From Allobosea caraganae (GTDB lineage Bacteria; Pseudomonadota; Alphaproteobacteria; Rhizobiales; Beijerinckiaceae), in contig NZ_QQTO01000019.1 in assembly GCF_003351345.1 (NCBI RefSeq), positions 186,001-250,000 of the forward strand: a DNA stretch of 64,000 nt, given 5' to 3'. The stretch's first letter is position 1, and each line of letters starts with the position of its first letter. The notes below the pieces were generated by a model. The model searched no databases. It was not told the origin of the DNA and saw only the letters and a list, made by a program, of their open reading frames with translations. Below, piece after piece: positions 1 to 7,687 of this stretch. A program made the position numbers and the translations under genes.

Positions 1-824
1 ACTGGCCCTATCCGATCGGCAGCGTGATCAAGCCGCAGGTCACCAATGTCAGCAACACGGAAGTCGGCTTCCGCACCCAGGAATCCGTGCGCAGCTCGCG
101 CCAGACCGACGTGCCGGAAGAGAGCCTGATGCTGACCGGCGACGAGAACATCGTCGACATCGACGCGATCGTGCAGTGGAAGATCGACCAGACGGCGCCT
201 GAGAACTACGTGTTCAACATCCAGGACCCGCCGGGCACCGTGAAGGCCGTGGCCGAGAGCGCGCTGCGCGAGATCATCGGCCGGCGCAACATCCAGCCCG
301 TCCTGACCACCGATCGCGGCGCGATCGAGACCGAGACGCGCCAGCTGATGCAGGACACTCTCAACAGCTACAAGGCCGGCGTGCAGATCAACCTCGTGCA
401 GCTCCAGAAGGTCGACCCGCCGCAGCAGGTCATCGACGCGTTCCGCGACGTCCAGGCGGCGCGCGCCGACCAGGAGCGCTTCCAGAACGAAGCCCAGACC
501 TATGCCAACCGCGTCGTGCCCGAAGCGCGCGGCCGTTCGGCGCAGCTCGTGCAGTCGGCTGAGGCGTTCAGGGAGCAGACCGTAGCCGAGGCCATCGGTC
601 AGGTCAGCCGCTTCAACGCCGTCTATGAGCAATACAAGGCGGCTCCCGGCGTGACGCGTCAGCGTCTCTTCCTCGAGACGATGGAACGGGTCTATGGCGG
701 CAGCGAGAAGATCATCATCGACCAGCAGCCGGGCGGGCAGGGCGTCGTGCCGTACCTGCCGCTGACCGAGCTGCAGCAGCGTCGCCCCGCTCCGGGCGCG
801 CCGCAGACGGGAGCCGTGCGATGA
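1..824 (+). CDS. hflK: FtsH protease activity modulator HflK (5' end outside window)
   Basis: This is the C-terminal part of an SPFH/band-7 protein. The open frame is already running at base 3 (W-P-Y-P-I-G-S...), so the start, the membrane anchor and the Gly-rich N-terminus lie upstream. The visible part has the SPFH domain (motif ESLMLTGDENIVDIDAIVQW) followed by a long Ala/Glu/Arg-rich helical stretch and a Pro/Gly-rich tail. HflK and HflC form a membrane complex around the FtsH protease and modulate degradation of membrane proteins. The stop overlaps the hflC start (ATGA), which indicates translational coupling. Identity is firm from sequence and context. Confidence 0.95.
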   Translation, partial: WPYPIGSVIKPQVTNVSNTEVGFRTQESVRSSRQTDVPEESLMLTGDENIVDIDAIVQWKIDQTAPENYVFNIQDPPGTVKAVAESALREIIGRRNIQPVLTTDRGAIETETRQLMQDTLNSYKAGVQINLVQLQKVDPPQQVIDAFRDVQAARADQERFQNEAQTYANRVVPEARGRSAQLVQSAEAFREQTVAEAIGQVSRFNAVYEQYKAAPGVTRQRLFLETMERVYGGSEKIIIDQQPGGQGVVPYLPLTELQQRRPAPGAPQTGAVR

Positions 825-1771
825 ACGGCTCCGTCCTGCGCATCGGCCTGCTCGCCCTCGTGGCGATCGCAGCCATCGTCTTCTACGCCGCGACCTTCGT
901 GGTTGAGCAGACCCGGTCGGCCCTCGTGCTGCGCTTCGGCGCGGTGCGCAGCGTCGTCACCGAGCCCGGCCTCTACTTCAAGCTGCCGGCGCCGTTCGAG
1001 CAGGTCATCCTGCTCGACAACCGCATCCTCGACCTAGACCTGCCGGCGCAGGAAATCATCGCCTCGGACCAGAAGCGTCTCGTGGTCGATGCCTTCACGC
1101 GCTACCGCATCTCCGATCCGCTGCGCTTCTACCAGGCGGTCAACAGCGTCCCGCGGGCCAATTCGCAGCTGACGTCGATCGTCAACGGCCAGGTCCGCTC
1201 GGTGCTGGCCGAGGCGACCTTCACCTCGATGGTGCGCACCGACCGCTCGCGGCTGATGAACCGCATCCGCGACGACGTGAACCGCGAGGCCGCCCGCTTC
1301 GGCATGACGGTGGTCGACGTCCGGCTGCGCCGGGTCGACCTGCCGCAGGCCAACTCGCAAGCGGTGTTCCAGCGCATGCAGACCGAGCGCCAGCGCGAGG
1401 CTGCCGAAGCCCGCGCTCTCGGTGCCCAGCAGGCGCAGGAGATCCGGGCCCGCGCCGACCGCGACTCGACCGTCATCGTCGCCGAGGCGCAGCGCCGCTC
1501 CGACGAGGTCCGCGGCCAGGGCGAAGGCGAGCGCAACCGCGTCTTCGCCGAAGGCTTCGGCAAGGATCCGGAGTTCTTCGCCTTCTACCGCTCGATGCAG
1601 GCCTATGAAGCCAGCATCAAGCCGGCCGACAGGATGGTGCTTTCGCCGGATTCGCCGTTCTTCCGGTTCTTCAACAGCCCGGACGGCAAGATCGCGGGTC
1701 AGGCGCCGACGGCAGATGCGGCTCCGGCCCAAGCTCCCGCCCCGGCCCAAGCCCCGGCCGCCAGGCCCTGA
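821..1771 (+). CDS. hflC: Protease modulator HflC
   Basis: 316 aa, the usual HflC length. It has one N-terminal membrane helix (about residues 7-27), then the SPFH domain (VVEQTRSALVLRFGAVRSV), a helical coiled region rich in Arg/Glu/Ala (about 170-235) and a repetitive Ala-Pro-Gln tail (about 295-316). It partners HflK on the periplasmic face of the membrane and controls FtsH. The start ATG overlaps the hflK stop. The low-complexity tail is an addition beyond the core domain. Two consecutive SPFH genes in this order are diagnostic. Confidence 0.96.
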   Translation: MNGSVLRIGLLALVAIAAIVFYAATFVVEQTRSALVLRFGAVRSVVTEPGLYFKLPAPFEQVILLDNRILDLDLPAQEIIASDQKRLVVDAFTRYRISDPLRFYQAVNSVPRANSQLTSIVNGQVRSVLAEATFTSMVRTDRSRLMNRIRDDVNREAARFGMTVVDVRLRRVDLPQANSQAVFQRMQTERQREAAEARALGAQQAQEIRARADRDSTVIVAEAQRRSDEVRGQGEGERNRVFAEGFGKDPEFFAFYRSMQAYEASIKPADRMVLSPDSPFFRFFNSPDGKIAGQAPTADAAPAQAPAPAQAPAARP

Positions 1772-1791
1772 TCGATAACGAGCGTCGCGAT

Positions 1792-1983
1792 ATGTGGGAT
1801 TTCATCGCGGCGCTCGGCCTCGTTTTTGCCATCGAAGGCATCCTGTTCGCCTCGATCCCGAACCTGGCGAAGGACGCGCTGCGCAGCGCGTCCGAAACGC
1901 CGGTCGAGACGATGCGCCTGATCGGGCTCGGCTCGGCAGTGCTCGGCGTGCTCCTGGTATGGCTAGTCCGCGGCGGCGTCTGA
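1792..1983 (+). CDS. DUF2065 family small membrane protein (YjeT-like)
   Basis: 63 aa with two predicted membrane helices (about 3-22 and 40-60). The pattern MWDFIAALGLVFAIEG at the N-terminus and MRLIGLGSAVLGVLLVWLVR near the C-terminus match the DUF2065 family, which commonly follows hflC in Proteobacteria. It lies 20 bp after hflC in the same direction, so it is probably the last gene of the hfl operon. Its role is unknown; association with the HflKC/FtsH complex is inferred from gene order only. A palindromic repeat begins at the base after its stop codon. Confidence 0.88.
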   Translation: MWDFIAALGLVFAIEGILFASIPNLAKDALRSASETPVETMRLIGLGSAVLGVLLVWLVRGGV

Positions 1984-2120
1984 GACCGTTCGATACTTCT
2001 ACTGGCGCGGCCGTCTGACGCGGCTGTCTGCGCTTCCGGTGCTCACGTACCAAGGTACGCTCCGCTCCGGTTCTCGACAGCCACGCCAGCCAGCTCACGC
2101 CAGCGAAGTCTCAAACGGTC
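1984..2120. repeat. Stop-codon-anchored palindromic repeat, copy 1 of 3
   Basis: About 137 bp with near-perfect terminal inverted repeats (GACCGTTCGATACTTC at the left; its near-complement ends at 2120). The interior (CCGTCTGACGCGG, CTTCCGGTGCTCACG, CCGGTTCTCGACAGCC) is shared with copies at 14243-14382 and 27546-27689. It begins directly after the DUF2065 stop. It can fold into a long branched hairpin and may act as an RNA stabiliser or weak terminator. The remaining 2121-2335 holds only the degP upstream region; I see no gene there. Confidence 0.85.
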
Positions 2121-2335
2121 TCAGGGCGCCCTAAGCTTCCTGGGCAAATTGAAAGTTTTCCGCCCGTTTTGCCCCGGCGGGGCCCATAAAATGAGCCGGA
2201 AAGACCGTGCAAAGCGGCGCGCGCAATGACATGATCGTGTGTATCTTGTGTCGCCCTTCCGCCGCATTTTGAGGTTCAATCTCTCGCCAGCGTTTTGGTC
2301 GTCGTAACGGCCCGAATCTTCATGAGGACCCACTG

Positions 2336-3877
2336 ATGGCATTGAAATTCGTCTCCGCTGCTCCCCGGCTCCTGCGGATCGCGCTCATGGCAGGCGTCGC
2401 GACGCTGCCTTTGATGACGCTGCCGGTCCTTGCCGAGACGCCGCTGGCGGGTTCGGGCGTCGCCGGTTCGCCCCTCGTCACCGGCCAGATCTCGCTTGCC
2501 GACCTCGCCGAGCGCGTCATGCCGGCCGTGGTCAACATTTCCGCCGTGACCACCAGCGACACGCGCAACCGCACCTTGCCGAACCTGCCGCAACTCGGCC
2601 CGGACACGCCCTTCGGCGACCTATTCGAGGAATTCTTCAACCGCCGCGGCCGGGGTGGCGGCGAGCAGGGCCAGAACCAGGCGCCGCAGCAGCGCCGCTC
2701 GCAATCGGCCGGTTCGGGCTTCGTGATCGACGCCTCCGGCATCGTCGTCACCAACAACCACGTCATCGGCGACGCCAACGAGATCACCGTGATCTTCAAC
2801 AGCGGCCTGCGCCTGAAGGCCGAGGTGATCGGCAAGGACACCAAGGTCGACCTTGCCGTGCTGCGCGTGAAGCACGACAAGCCGCTGGAATTCGTCAAGT
2901 TCGGCGATTCCGACAAGATGCGGATCGGCGACCCGGTGATGGCGATCGGCAACCCGTTCGGCCTCGGCGGCTCGGTCTCCTCTGGCATCGTCTCGGCCCG
3001 CAACCGCGACATCCAGCAGGGCCCGTACGACACCTACATCCAGACCGACGCCGCCATCAACAAGGGCAACTCGGGCGGCCCGCTCTTCAACATGGCGGGC
3101 GAAGTCATCGGCATCAACACCGCGATCCTGTCGCCGACCGGCGGCTCCGTCGGCATCGGCTTTGCCGTGCCGTCCTCGCTGGCGACCAATGTCGTGGACC
3201 AGCTGCGCGAGTTCGGCGAGACCCGCCGCGGCTGGCTCGGCGTGCGCATCCAGAGCGTCGACGACGCCACTGCCGAGGCACTTGGGCTCGGCACGGCGCG
3301 CGGCGCGCTGATCGCTGGCATCGACGACAAGGGCCCAGCCAAGCCGGCCGGCCTCGAAGTCGGCGACGTCGTCGTCAAGTTCGACGGCAAGGAGGTCAAG
3401 GATTCGCGCGACCTGCCGCGCATCGTCGCCGGCACAGCGGTGGGCAAGGACGTGCCCGTCGTGGTCGTGCGCAAGGGCAAGGAAGAGAACAAGACGGTCA
3501 AGCTCGGCCGCCTCGAGGATGGCGAGAAGGTGCAGACCGCCTCGAACCGCCCGACGCCCGAGCCGGCCAAGCCTGCGGTGACCTCGGCGCTTGGCCTCGA
3601 GCTTTCCGCCCAGAGCGACGACCTGAAAAAGCGCTACTCGATCAAGGACGGCACCAAGGGCGTGGTGATCACCAAGGTCGATCCCAACTCCAACGCCGCC
3701 GACAAGCGCATCCAGATCGGCGAGCTCGTGGTCGAAGTCGGCCAGGAGGCGGTGAATTCGCCCGAGGACGTGACCAAGCGGCTCGACGCGCTGAAGAAGG
3801 AGGGCAAGAAGTCGGCCCTGCTTCTGGTCTCGAACGCCCAGGGCGAAGTCCGCTTCGTCGCGGTGACGATGGATTGA
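2336..3877 (+). CDS. degP: DegP/Do family periplasmic serine endoprotease
   Basis: 513 aa. An N-terminal signal peptide (about residues 1-33, ending ...LPVLA) sends it to the periplasm. The trypsin-like catalytic triad is visible: His142 in TNNHVIG, Asp172 in KVDLAVLRV and Ser246 in NKGNSGGPL. Two PDZ domains follow (about 290-380 and 420-510). DegP degrades and refolds misfolded envelope proteins. The start ATG is preceded by GAGGA eight to twelve bases upstream. It sits after hflKC, a common alphaproteobacterial arrangement for proteostasis genes, but is separated from them by a repeat and so is probably transcribed on its own. Confidence 0.96.
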   Translation: MALKFVSAAPRLLRIALMAGVATLPLMTLPVLAETPLAGSGVAGSPLVTGQISLADLAERVMPAVVNISAVTTSDTRNRTLPNLPQLGPDTPFGDLFEEFFNRRGRGGGEQGQNQAPQQRRSQSAGSGFVIDASGIVVTNNHVIGDANEITVIFNSGLRLKAEVIGKDTKVDLAVLRVKHDKPLEFVKFGDSDKMRIGDPVMAIGNPFGLGGSVSSGIVSARNRDIQQGPYDTYIQTDAAINKGNSGGPLFNMAGEVIGINTAILSPTGGSVGIGFAVPSSLATNVVDQLREFGETRRGWLGVRIQSVDDATAEALGLGTARGALIAGIDDKGPAKPAGLEVGDVVVKFDGKEVKDSRDLPRIVAGTAVGKDVPVVVVRKGKEENKTVKLGRLEDGEKVQTASNRPTPEPAKPAVTSALGLELSAQSDDLKKRYSIKDGTKGVVITKVDPNSNAADKRIQIGELVVEVGQEAVNSPEDVTKRLDALKKEGKKSALLLVSNAQGEVRFVAVTMD

Positions 3878-3903
3878 CGCTTGCCTGGAAGCGAGCGTTC
3901 GAA

Positions 3904-3928
3904 GGGCGGCCGGTTGGCCGCCCTTTTT
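3904..3928 (+). terminator. Rho-independent terminator of degP
   Basis: GGGCGGCC, loop GGTT, GGCCGCCC, then five T. It lies 27 bp past the degP stop and just before the end of the convergent serB gene. Confidence 0.9.
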
Positions 3929-3937
3929 GTTTGCGGG

Positions 3938-4825
3938 TCAGCCTTTGACGATCTCGCCGCCCGCATAGCCCTGCGCATAGAGCAGCGCCATCAGGTCGGC
4001 ATGGTCGAGCCTCGCATCGGCCGCAGCCGCGACCGCGGGCTTGGCGCGGAAGGCGACGCCGAGTCCGGCTTCACCCAGCATGGCGAGATCGTTGGCGCCG
4101 TCGCCGACGGCCAGCGTCGCCTCCGGGGCGAGACCGAATTTCGCGCGCAGCTCCAGCAGGCTGTCGAGCTTGGCCTGCTTGCCGAGGATCGGCTCAGCGA
4201 CCTCGCCGGTGAGCACGCCGTTCTCGGCGATGAGCGTGTTCGAGCGGTGCTCGTCGAAGCCGATCATCGCACTGAGCGGGCCGGTGAAGACGGTGAAGCC
4301 GCCGGAGACCAGCGCGGTATAGGCGCCGTTGGCGCGCATGGTACGGACGAGTTCGCGCCCGCCGGGGGTGAGCGTGATGCGCTCGCGGATGATCTCGTCG
4401 ACAACGTCGAGCCTGACGCCCTTCAAGAGCGCCACGCGCTCGCGCAGAGCCGGCTCGAAGGCGATCTCGCCGTGCATGGCGCGCTCGGTGATGCCTGAGA
4501 CCTTCTCCTTCAGGCCGACATAGGCGGCGAGCTCGTCGATGCATTCCTGGCCGATCATGGTCGAATCCATGTCGGCGAGGAAAAGCCGCTTGCGACGCGA
4601 CGCGGCCGGCTGGACGATGATGTCGATCGACGCGCCGTCAAGCGCGGCGCGGATCTCGGCTTCGAGCTTGCGCGCATCAGCCACATCCGCGAAGAGGTCG
4701 GCGGCGATCTCGCCGTCGAGGCGGGCCGACCTGGTCGTACCGGGCACGGCGGCGGCGAGCCGGGACAGCAGGGCGTCGCTCACGAGAGCCTGGCCATGGG
4801 CGGAAACGAGCGTGGCGACGAGCAT
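3938..4825 (-). CDS. serB: Phosphoserine phosphatase SerB
   Basis: 295 aa HAD-superfamily phosphatase that makes the last step of serine synthesis (phosphoserine to serine). Motif [11 protein letters not shown] is at about residues 81-90, with nucleophile Asp85 and acid/base Asp87. Motif II SGGF and motif [13 protein letters not shown] are present. The N-terminal ~75 residues match the regulatory part of alphaproteobacterial SerB. The chosen start [12 protein letters not shown] is the family start; a longer open frame upstream reads through miaA and is not believed. The start codon shares two bases with a possible miaA ATG on the other strand, inside one CATG. Confidence 0.94.
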   Translation of the reverse strand: MLVATLVSAHGQALVSDALLSRLAAAVPGTTRSARLDGEIAADLFADVADARKLEAEIRAALDGASIDIIVQPAASRRKRLFLADMDSTMIGQECIDELAAYVGLKEKVSGITERAMHGEIAFEPALRERVALLKGVRLDVVDEIIRERITLTPGGRELVRTMRANGAYTALVSGGFTVFTGPLSAMIGFDEHRSNTLIAENGVLTGEVAEPILGKQAKLDSLLELRAKFGLAPEATLAVGDGANDLAMLGEAGLGVAFRAKPAVAAAADARLDHADLMALLYAQGYAGGEIVKG

Positions 4826-5768
4826 GGAGAATGACCGGGTGAAGCTGGCTTGCAGGGCGGTGCTCATCGCAGGTCCGACCGCGAGCGGCAAGTCCGCCCT
4901 CGCCATGGCGATCGCGCAGCGCTTCGGCGGAACCGTCGTCAACACGGATTCGATGCAGGTCTATGCCGATCTGCGCGTGATCACCGCGCGGCCGAGCTTC
5001 GAGGAGGAGGCTTCGGTTCCACACCGGCTCTACGGCCATGTCGATGGCGCCGTGAACTATTCGGCGGCGCGCTATGTCGCCGATGTCGTGGCGCTGTTGG
5101 CCGAGCTTGAGCACACCGGCTCGCTGCCGGTGCTGGTCGGCGGCACCGGGCTCTACTTCAAGGCTTTGACCGAAGGCTTCTCCGAGATACCGCCGGTGCC
5201 CGAGCCGGTTCGCGAGGCTTTTCGCGCTCGCGTCGAGGGAGCGGAGACTGCGGCGTTGCATGCCGAGCTTGCCGCCCGCGATCCGGCGATGGCGGAGCGG
5301 CTGCGGCCGAGCGATCGGATGCGGATCATGCGCGCGCTCGAGGTCTTCGAGGCGACCGGGCGCTCGCTGGCGAGCTTCCAGGGTGCGCGCCAGCCGGGGC
5401 CGCTCGATGGATCGCCGCTGCTGAAGCTCTTCGTCTCGCCGGAGCGCGAGGAGGTGAGGACGCGGATCGACCGGCGCTTCCTGCAGATGATGGGGCAGGG
5501 CGCGCTCGATGAGGTCGCGGCGCTGCGCGAGCGAAGGCTCGACCCGCTGCTGCCGGTGATGCGCGCCCATGGCGTGCCCGGGCTGATCGCCCATCTCGAT
5601 GGTACGCTCAGCCTGGATGAGGCGATCCGCAGGGGGCAGGCCGATACGCGCGCCTATGCCAAGCGGCAGGTGACCTGGTTCCGGCACCAGATGGCGGGCT
5701 GGCACGCGGTTGCGCCCGAGGTGGCGCTTGATTTCGCGCTGCGGGAGTTACCTCAGCCCTCATCCTGA
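4824..5768 (+). CDS. miaA: tRNA dimethylallyltransferase MiaA
   Basis: About 314 aa. It transfers dimethylallyl to A37 of tRNAs that read codons beginning with U. The P-loop GPTASGKS is near the N-terminus, followed by the family motifs NTDSMQVY and [10 protein letters not shown] and the tRNA-contacting tail [10 protein letters not shown]. Two starts are possible: ATG 4824, which abuts the divergent serB start, and GTG 4839, which has a good GGAG site ten bases upstream. The last residues (QPSS) and the stop codon are supplied by a palindromic repeat that begins inside the gene. The gene is otherwise full length. Confidence 0.94.
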   Translation: MENDRVKLACRAVLIAGPTASGKSALAMAIAQRFGGTVVNTDSMQVYADLRVITARPSFEEEASVPHRLYGHVDGAVNYSAARYVADVVALLAELEHTGSLPVLVGGTGLYFKALTEGFSEIPPVPEPVREAFRARVEGAETAALHAELAARDPAMAERLRPSDRMRIMRALEVFEATGRSLASFQGARQPGPLDGSPLLKLFVSPEREEVRTRIDRRFLQMMGQGALDEVAALRERRLDPLLPVMRAHGVPGLIAHLDGTLSLDEAIRRGQADTRAYAKRQVTWFRHQMAGWHAVAPEVALDFALRELPQPSS

Positions 5769-5875
5769 GGAGCGGACGAAGTCCGCGTCTCGAAGGATGC
5801 TCCAGTGGTGCTGTCACCGCGAGCTGGAGCATCCTTCGAGACGCCGCTGCGCGGCTCCTCAGGATGAGGGCTGAG
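5752..5875. repeat. CTCATCCTGAGGAGC palindromic repeat, copy 1
   Basis: Perfect 22-bp terminal inverted repeats (CTCAGCCCTCATCCTGAGGA... and its complement) around an inner inverted repeat (TCTCGAAGGATGCTCCA / TGGAGCATCCTTCGAGA). Its left end overlaps the miaA 3' end and its right end reaches the end of the convergent cyclase gene. Similar elements lie at 43542-43665 and 51095-51150. Confidence 0.88.
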
Positions 5876-5879
5876 TGTT

Positions 5880-7340
5880 TCACGCCGCGACGGCAATATC
5901 AGCTCCAGCGAGGCGGATGCAGTTGCGGCCTTCGTGCTTGGCGCGATAGAGCGCGGCGTCGGCCCGGGCAAAGAAGTCGGCGAAGCTTTCCTCGCTCTGG
6001 CGGATCGCCACGCCGAGGCTGGCGCTGACCTGCAGCGCCACCGTCTCCGAGACCGGCAATTGCTTGATCGCGAGCGCATCCTGGATGCGCTGGGCGATGC
6101 GCAGCGCGGCGGCTGCGCTGGTGCGCGGCAGGAAGACGGCGAATTCCTCGCCGCCGAAGCGCCCGACGAGGTCGCGCTCGGGCCGGACCAAGCCGAGCAG
6201 GAGATCGGCGAAGGCGCGGATCACGGCGTCGCCGGCGGCGTGGCCATGGCTGTCGTTGACGCTCTTGAAATGGTCGAGGTCGACGATGATCAGCGAGGCA
6301 TCGTCGCCATCGGCCGAGCAGGCGGCGATCTCGGCATTGGCCTTCTCGGTGAAGGAGCGCCGGTTGAGCAGCGCCGTCAGCGGGTCGGTCTCGGCGAGGC
6401 GGCGCAGCTCCTGCTCGCGCTCCTCGCGCTGGCCGATCTCGTGCGAGAGGGCGCGGCGGGTGGCGCGCTCGCGGCCGATCTCGAGCGCCAGCGTCGCGGC
6501 CCGGCTCTGCAGGGTGAGGTTGGCGATCATCAGCTCGGTGATGTCGGTCAGCGTCATCACGAGGCCGTCGCCGAGCGGCGCGAGCGCGAGCTGGAGCCAG
6601 ACCTCGCGGCCATTCACCGTGAAGCAGGCCTCGAACATGTCATGGCGCCTGAGCTCTATGACATAGAGGCAGCGGCGCCAGACCATGTTGTCGGCCAGAA
6701 AAGGGAGGCAGGCGCGGGCGTCGCTGTCGAGCAGCTGCTCGTCCTCGTGGCCGGCGATGATCGCGGCGCGGCGGTTGGCGGTGATGATGACGGTGCGCTC
6801 GATATTGCCCTCGGCGTCGCGCACGGCGCGCAGCGCCACGATGCCGCAAGGCGAGGTTTCGAGCACGGTCGTGAGCAGCTCCTCGCGGAATTGCAGCGGG
6901 CGGCTGAAGACGACGAGGAAGCGCTCGCCAGTCGCGGCGGTGGTCGGCAGGATCAGGCGCTCCCAGAGGCAGACGCGGTAGGTCTTGAGCGAACGGTGGA
7001 CGGTATAGGCCGGCTGCCCGTCGGCGAGCGCGTGGTCGTAGCATTCGGCGGTGAAGCGGGCGACCTGCGGCGACATTTGCGAGATGCGCTCGCCCGACCG
7101 GTTGCCGCCGACATAGCGGATGATCTCGCGGCCGTAATGGCCATAGGCGTAGTCGCCGTCGCCGGTGGGGACCATGATCATCAGGTCGTCGCCGAACTCG
7201 GCCATGACCTCCTGGCAGAGCGCCTCATGCGGGGCGCCGGCCTCGCCCTGGGCGAGACGCGTGAAAAGGCGGAGCAGCTCGGCGACTTCCGGTGCGTGGG
7301 CGCGCTCGACGATGTTCTGGGTATGCACTTCCTGATACAT
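5880..7340 (-). CDS. Diguanylate cyclase with PAS sensor domain (GGDEF family)
   Basis: 486 aa, cytoplasmic, no membrane helices. An N-terminal sensor-like region (1-150) is followed by a PAS domain (about 155-275), a coiled-coil linker (275-318) and a GGDEF domain (319-480). The active-site motif GGEEF at 396-400 is intact, so it should convert two GTP to cyclic di-GMP. The inhibitory I-site is altered: the RxxD expected five residues before GGEEF reads P-E-R-D at 387-390, with Arg shifted to 386 and 389. Product inhibition may therefore be weak. No EAL domain. The input signal is unknown. Confidence 0.92.
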   Translation of the reverse strand: MYQEVHTQNIVERAHAPEVAELLRLFTRLAQGEAGAPHEALCQEVMAEFGDDLMIMVPTGDGDYAYGHYGREIIRYVGGNRSGERISQMSPQVARFTAECYDHALADGQPAYTVHRSLKTYRVCLWERLILPTTAATGERFLVVFSRPLQFREELLTTVLETSPCGIVALRAVRDAEGNIERTVIITANRRAAIIAGHEDEQLLDSDARACLPFLADNMVWRRCLYVIELRRHDMFEACFTVNGREVWLQLALAPLGDGLVMTLTDITELMIANLTLQSRAATLALEIGRERATRRALSHEIGQREEREQELRRLAETDPLTALLNRRSFTEKANAEIAACSADGDDASLIIVDLDHFKSVNDSHGHAAGDAVIRAFADLLLGLVRPERDLVGRFGGEEFAVFLPRTSAAAALRIAQRIQDALAIKQLPVSETVALQVSASLGVAIRQSEESFADFFARADAALYRAKHEGRNCIRLAGADIAVAA

Positions 7341-7531
7341 GGCGATCCCGTTCCGAGCTTGGGAAGGTTAGCAGCGCCGTCTTGAAAAAGTGTTCCCTTG
7401 CGTCACCTGATTTTCCGCAATGCAGCAAATCACGCTTGCGCATGGCAGGGATGACGCGGCCTTCTTCCGGCTTGACCGCGCTCGGAGGCTCGGCTAGCTT
7501 GCCGCAATATCTGCAAAGGGTGAGACGCGCG

Positions 7532-7567
7532 ATGCGCAAGCTTATTATCGTACGGGTGCGCTGGTAG
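7532..7567 (+). CDS. ilvB leader peptide (attenuation peptide)
   Basis: Eleven codons, MRKLIIVRVRW, with a run of Leu-Ile-Ile-Val and another Val two codons later. These are the end products of the pathway whose first enzyme is encoded 120 bp downstream. An AAAGGGTGAGA stretch precedes the ATG; an in-frame GTG at 7520 is an alternative start. It is followed by overlapping hairpins and a U-run. The composition plus position is the classic sign of a translated attenuator. Confidence 0.85.
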   Translation: MRKLIIVRVRW

Positions 7568-7636
7568 GGGCCGGTTATTCATAACCGCGCGTCCCCGACG
7601 CCAGCGCACGTCCAGGCCCCTCCGAGGGCCTTTTTT
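7556..7636 (+). promoter_or_regulatory. Transcription attenuator of ilvB with mutually exclusive hairpins
   Basis: Three competing pairings are visible. (1) GTGCGCTGG 7556-7564, inside the leader codons, pairs perfectly with CCAGCGCAC 7601-7609. (2) AGGGGCC 7566-7572, at the leader stop, pairs with GGCCCCT 7615-7621 (antiterminator). (3) AGGCCC 7614-7619 pairs with GGGCCT 7626-7631 followed by a T-run (terminator). A small hairpin GGTTAT-TC-ATAACC lies at 7573-7586. A ribosome stalled on the Ile/Val codons would mask 7556-7564 and favour pairing 2. A ribosome that reaches the stop would cover 7566-7572 and allow the terminator. Confidence 0.85.
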
Positions 7637-7687
7637 ATTGCCCGCTTTCCCCCCAAGACCGATCTGAAGAACCTGCAGGAGAGTACC

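Noticed and set aside
2245..2270. Heat-shock (RpoH) promoter before degP (CTTGTG ... CATTTT)
   Set aside because: The spacing is too short and the -10 match is poor; not strong enough to list.
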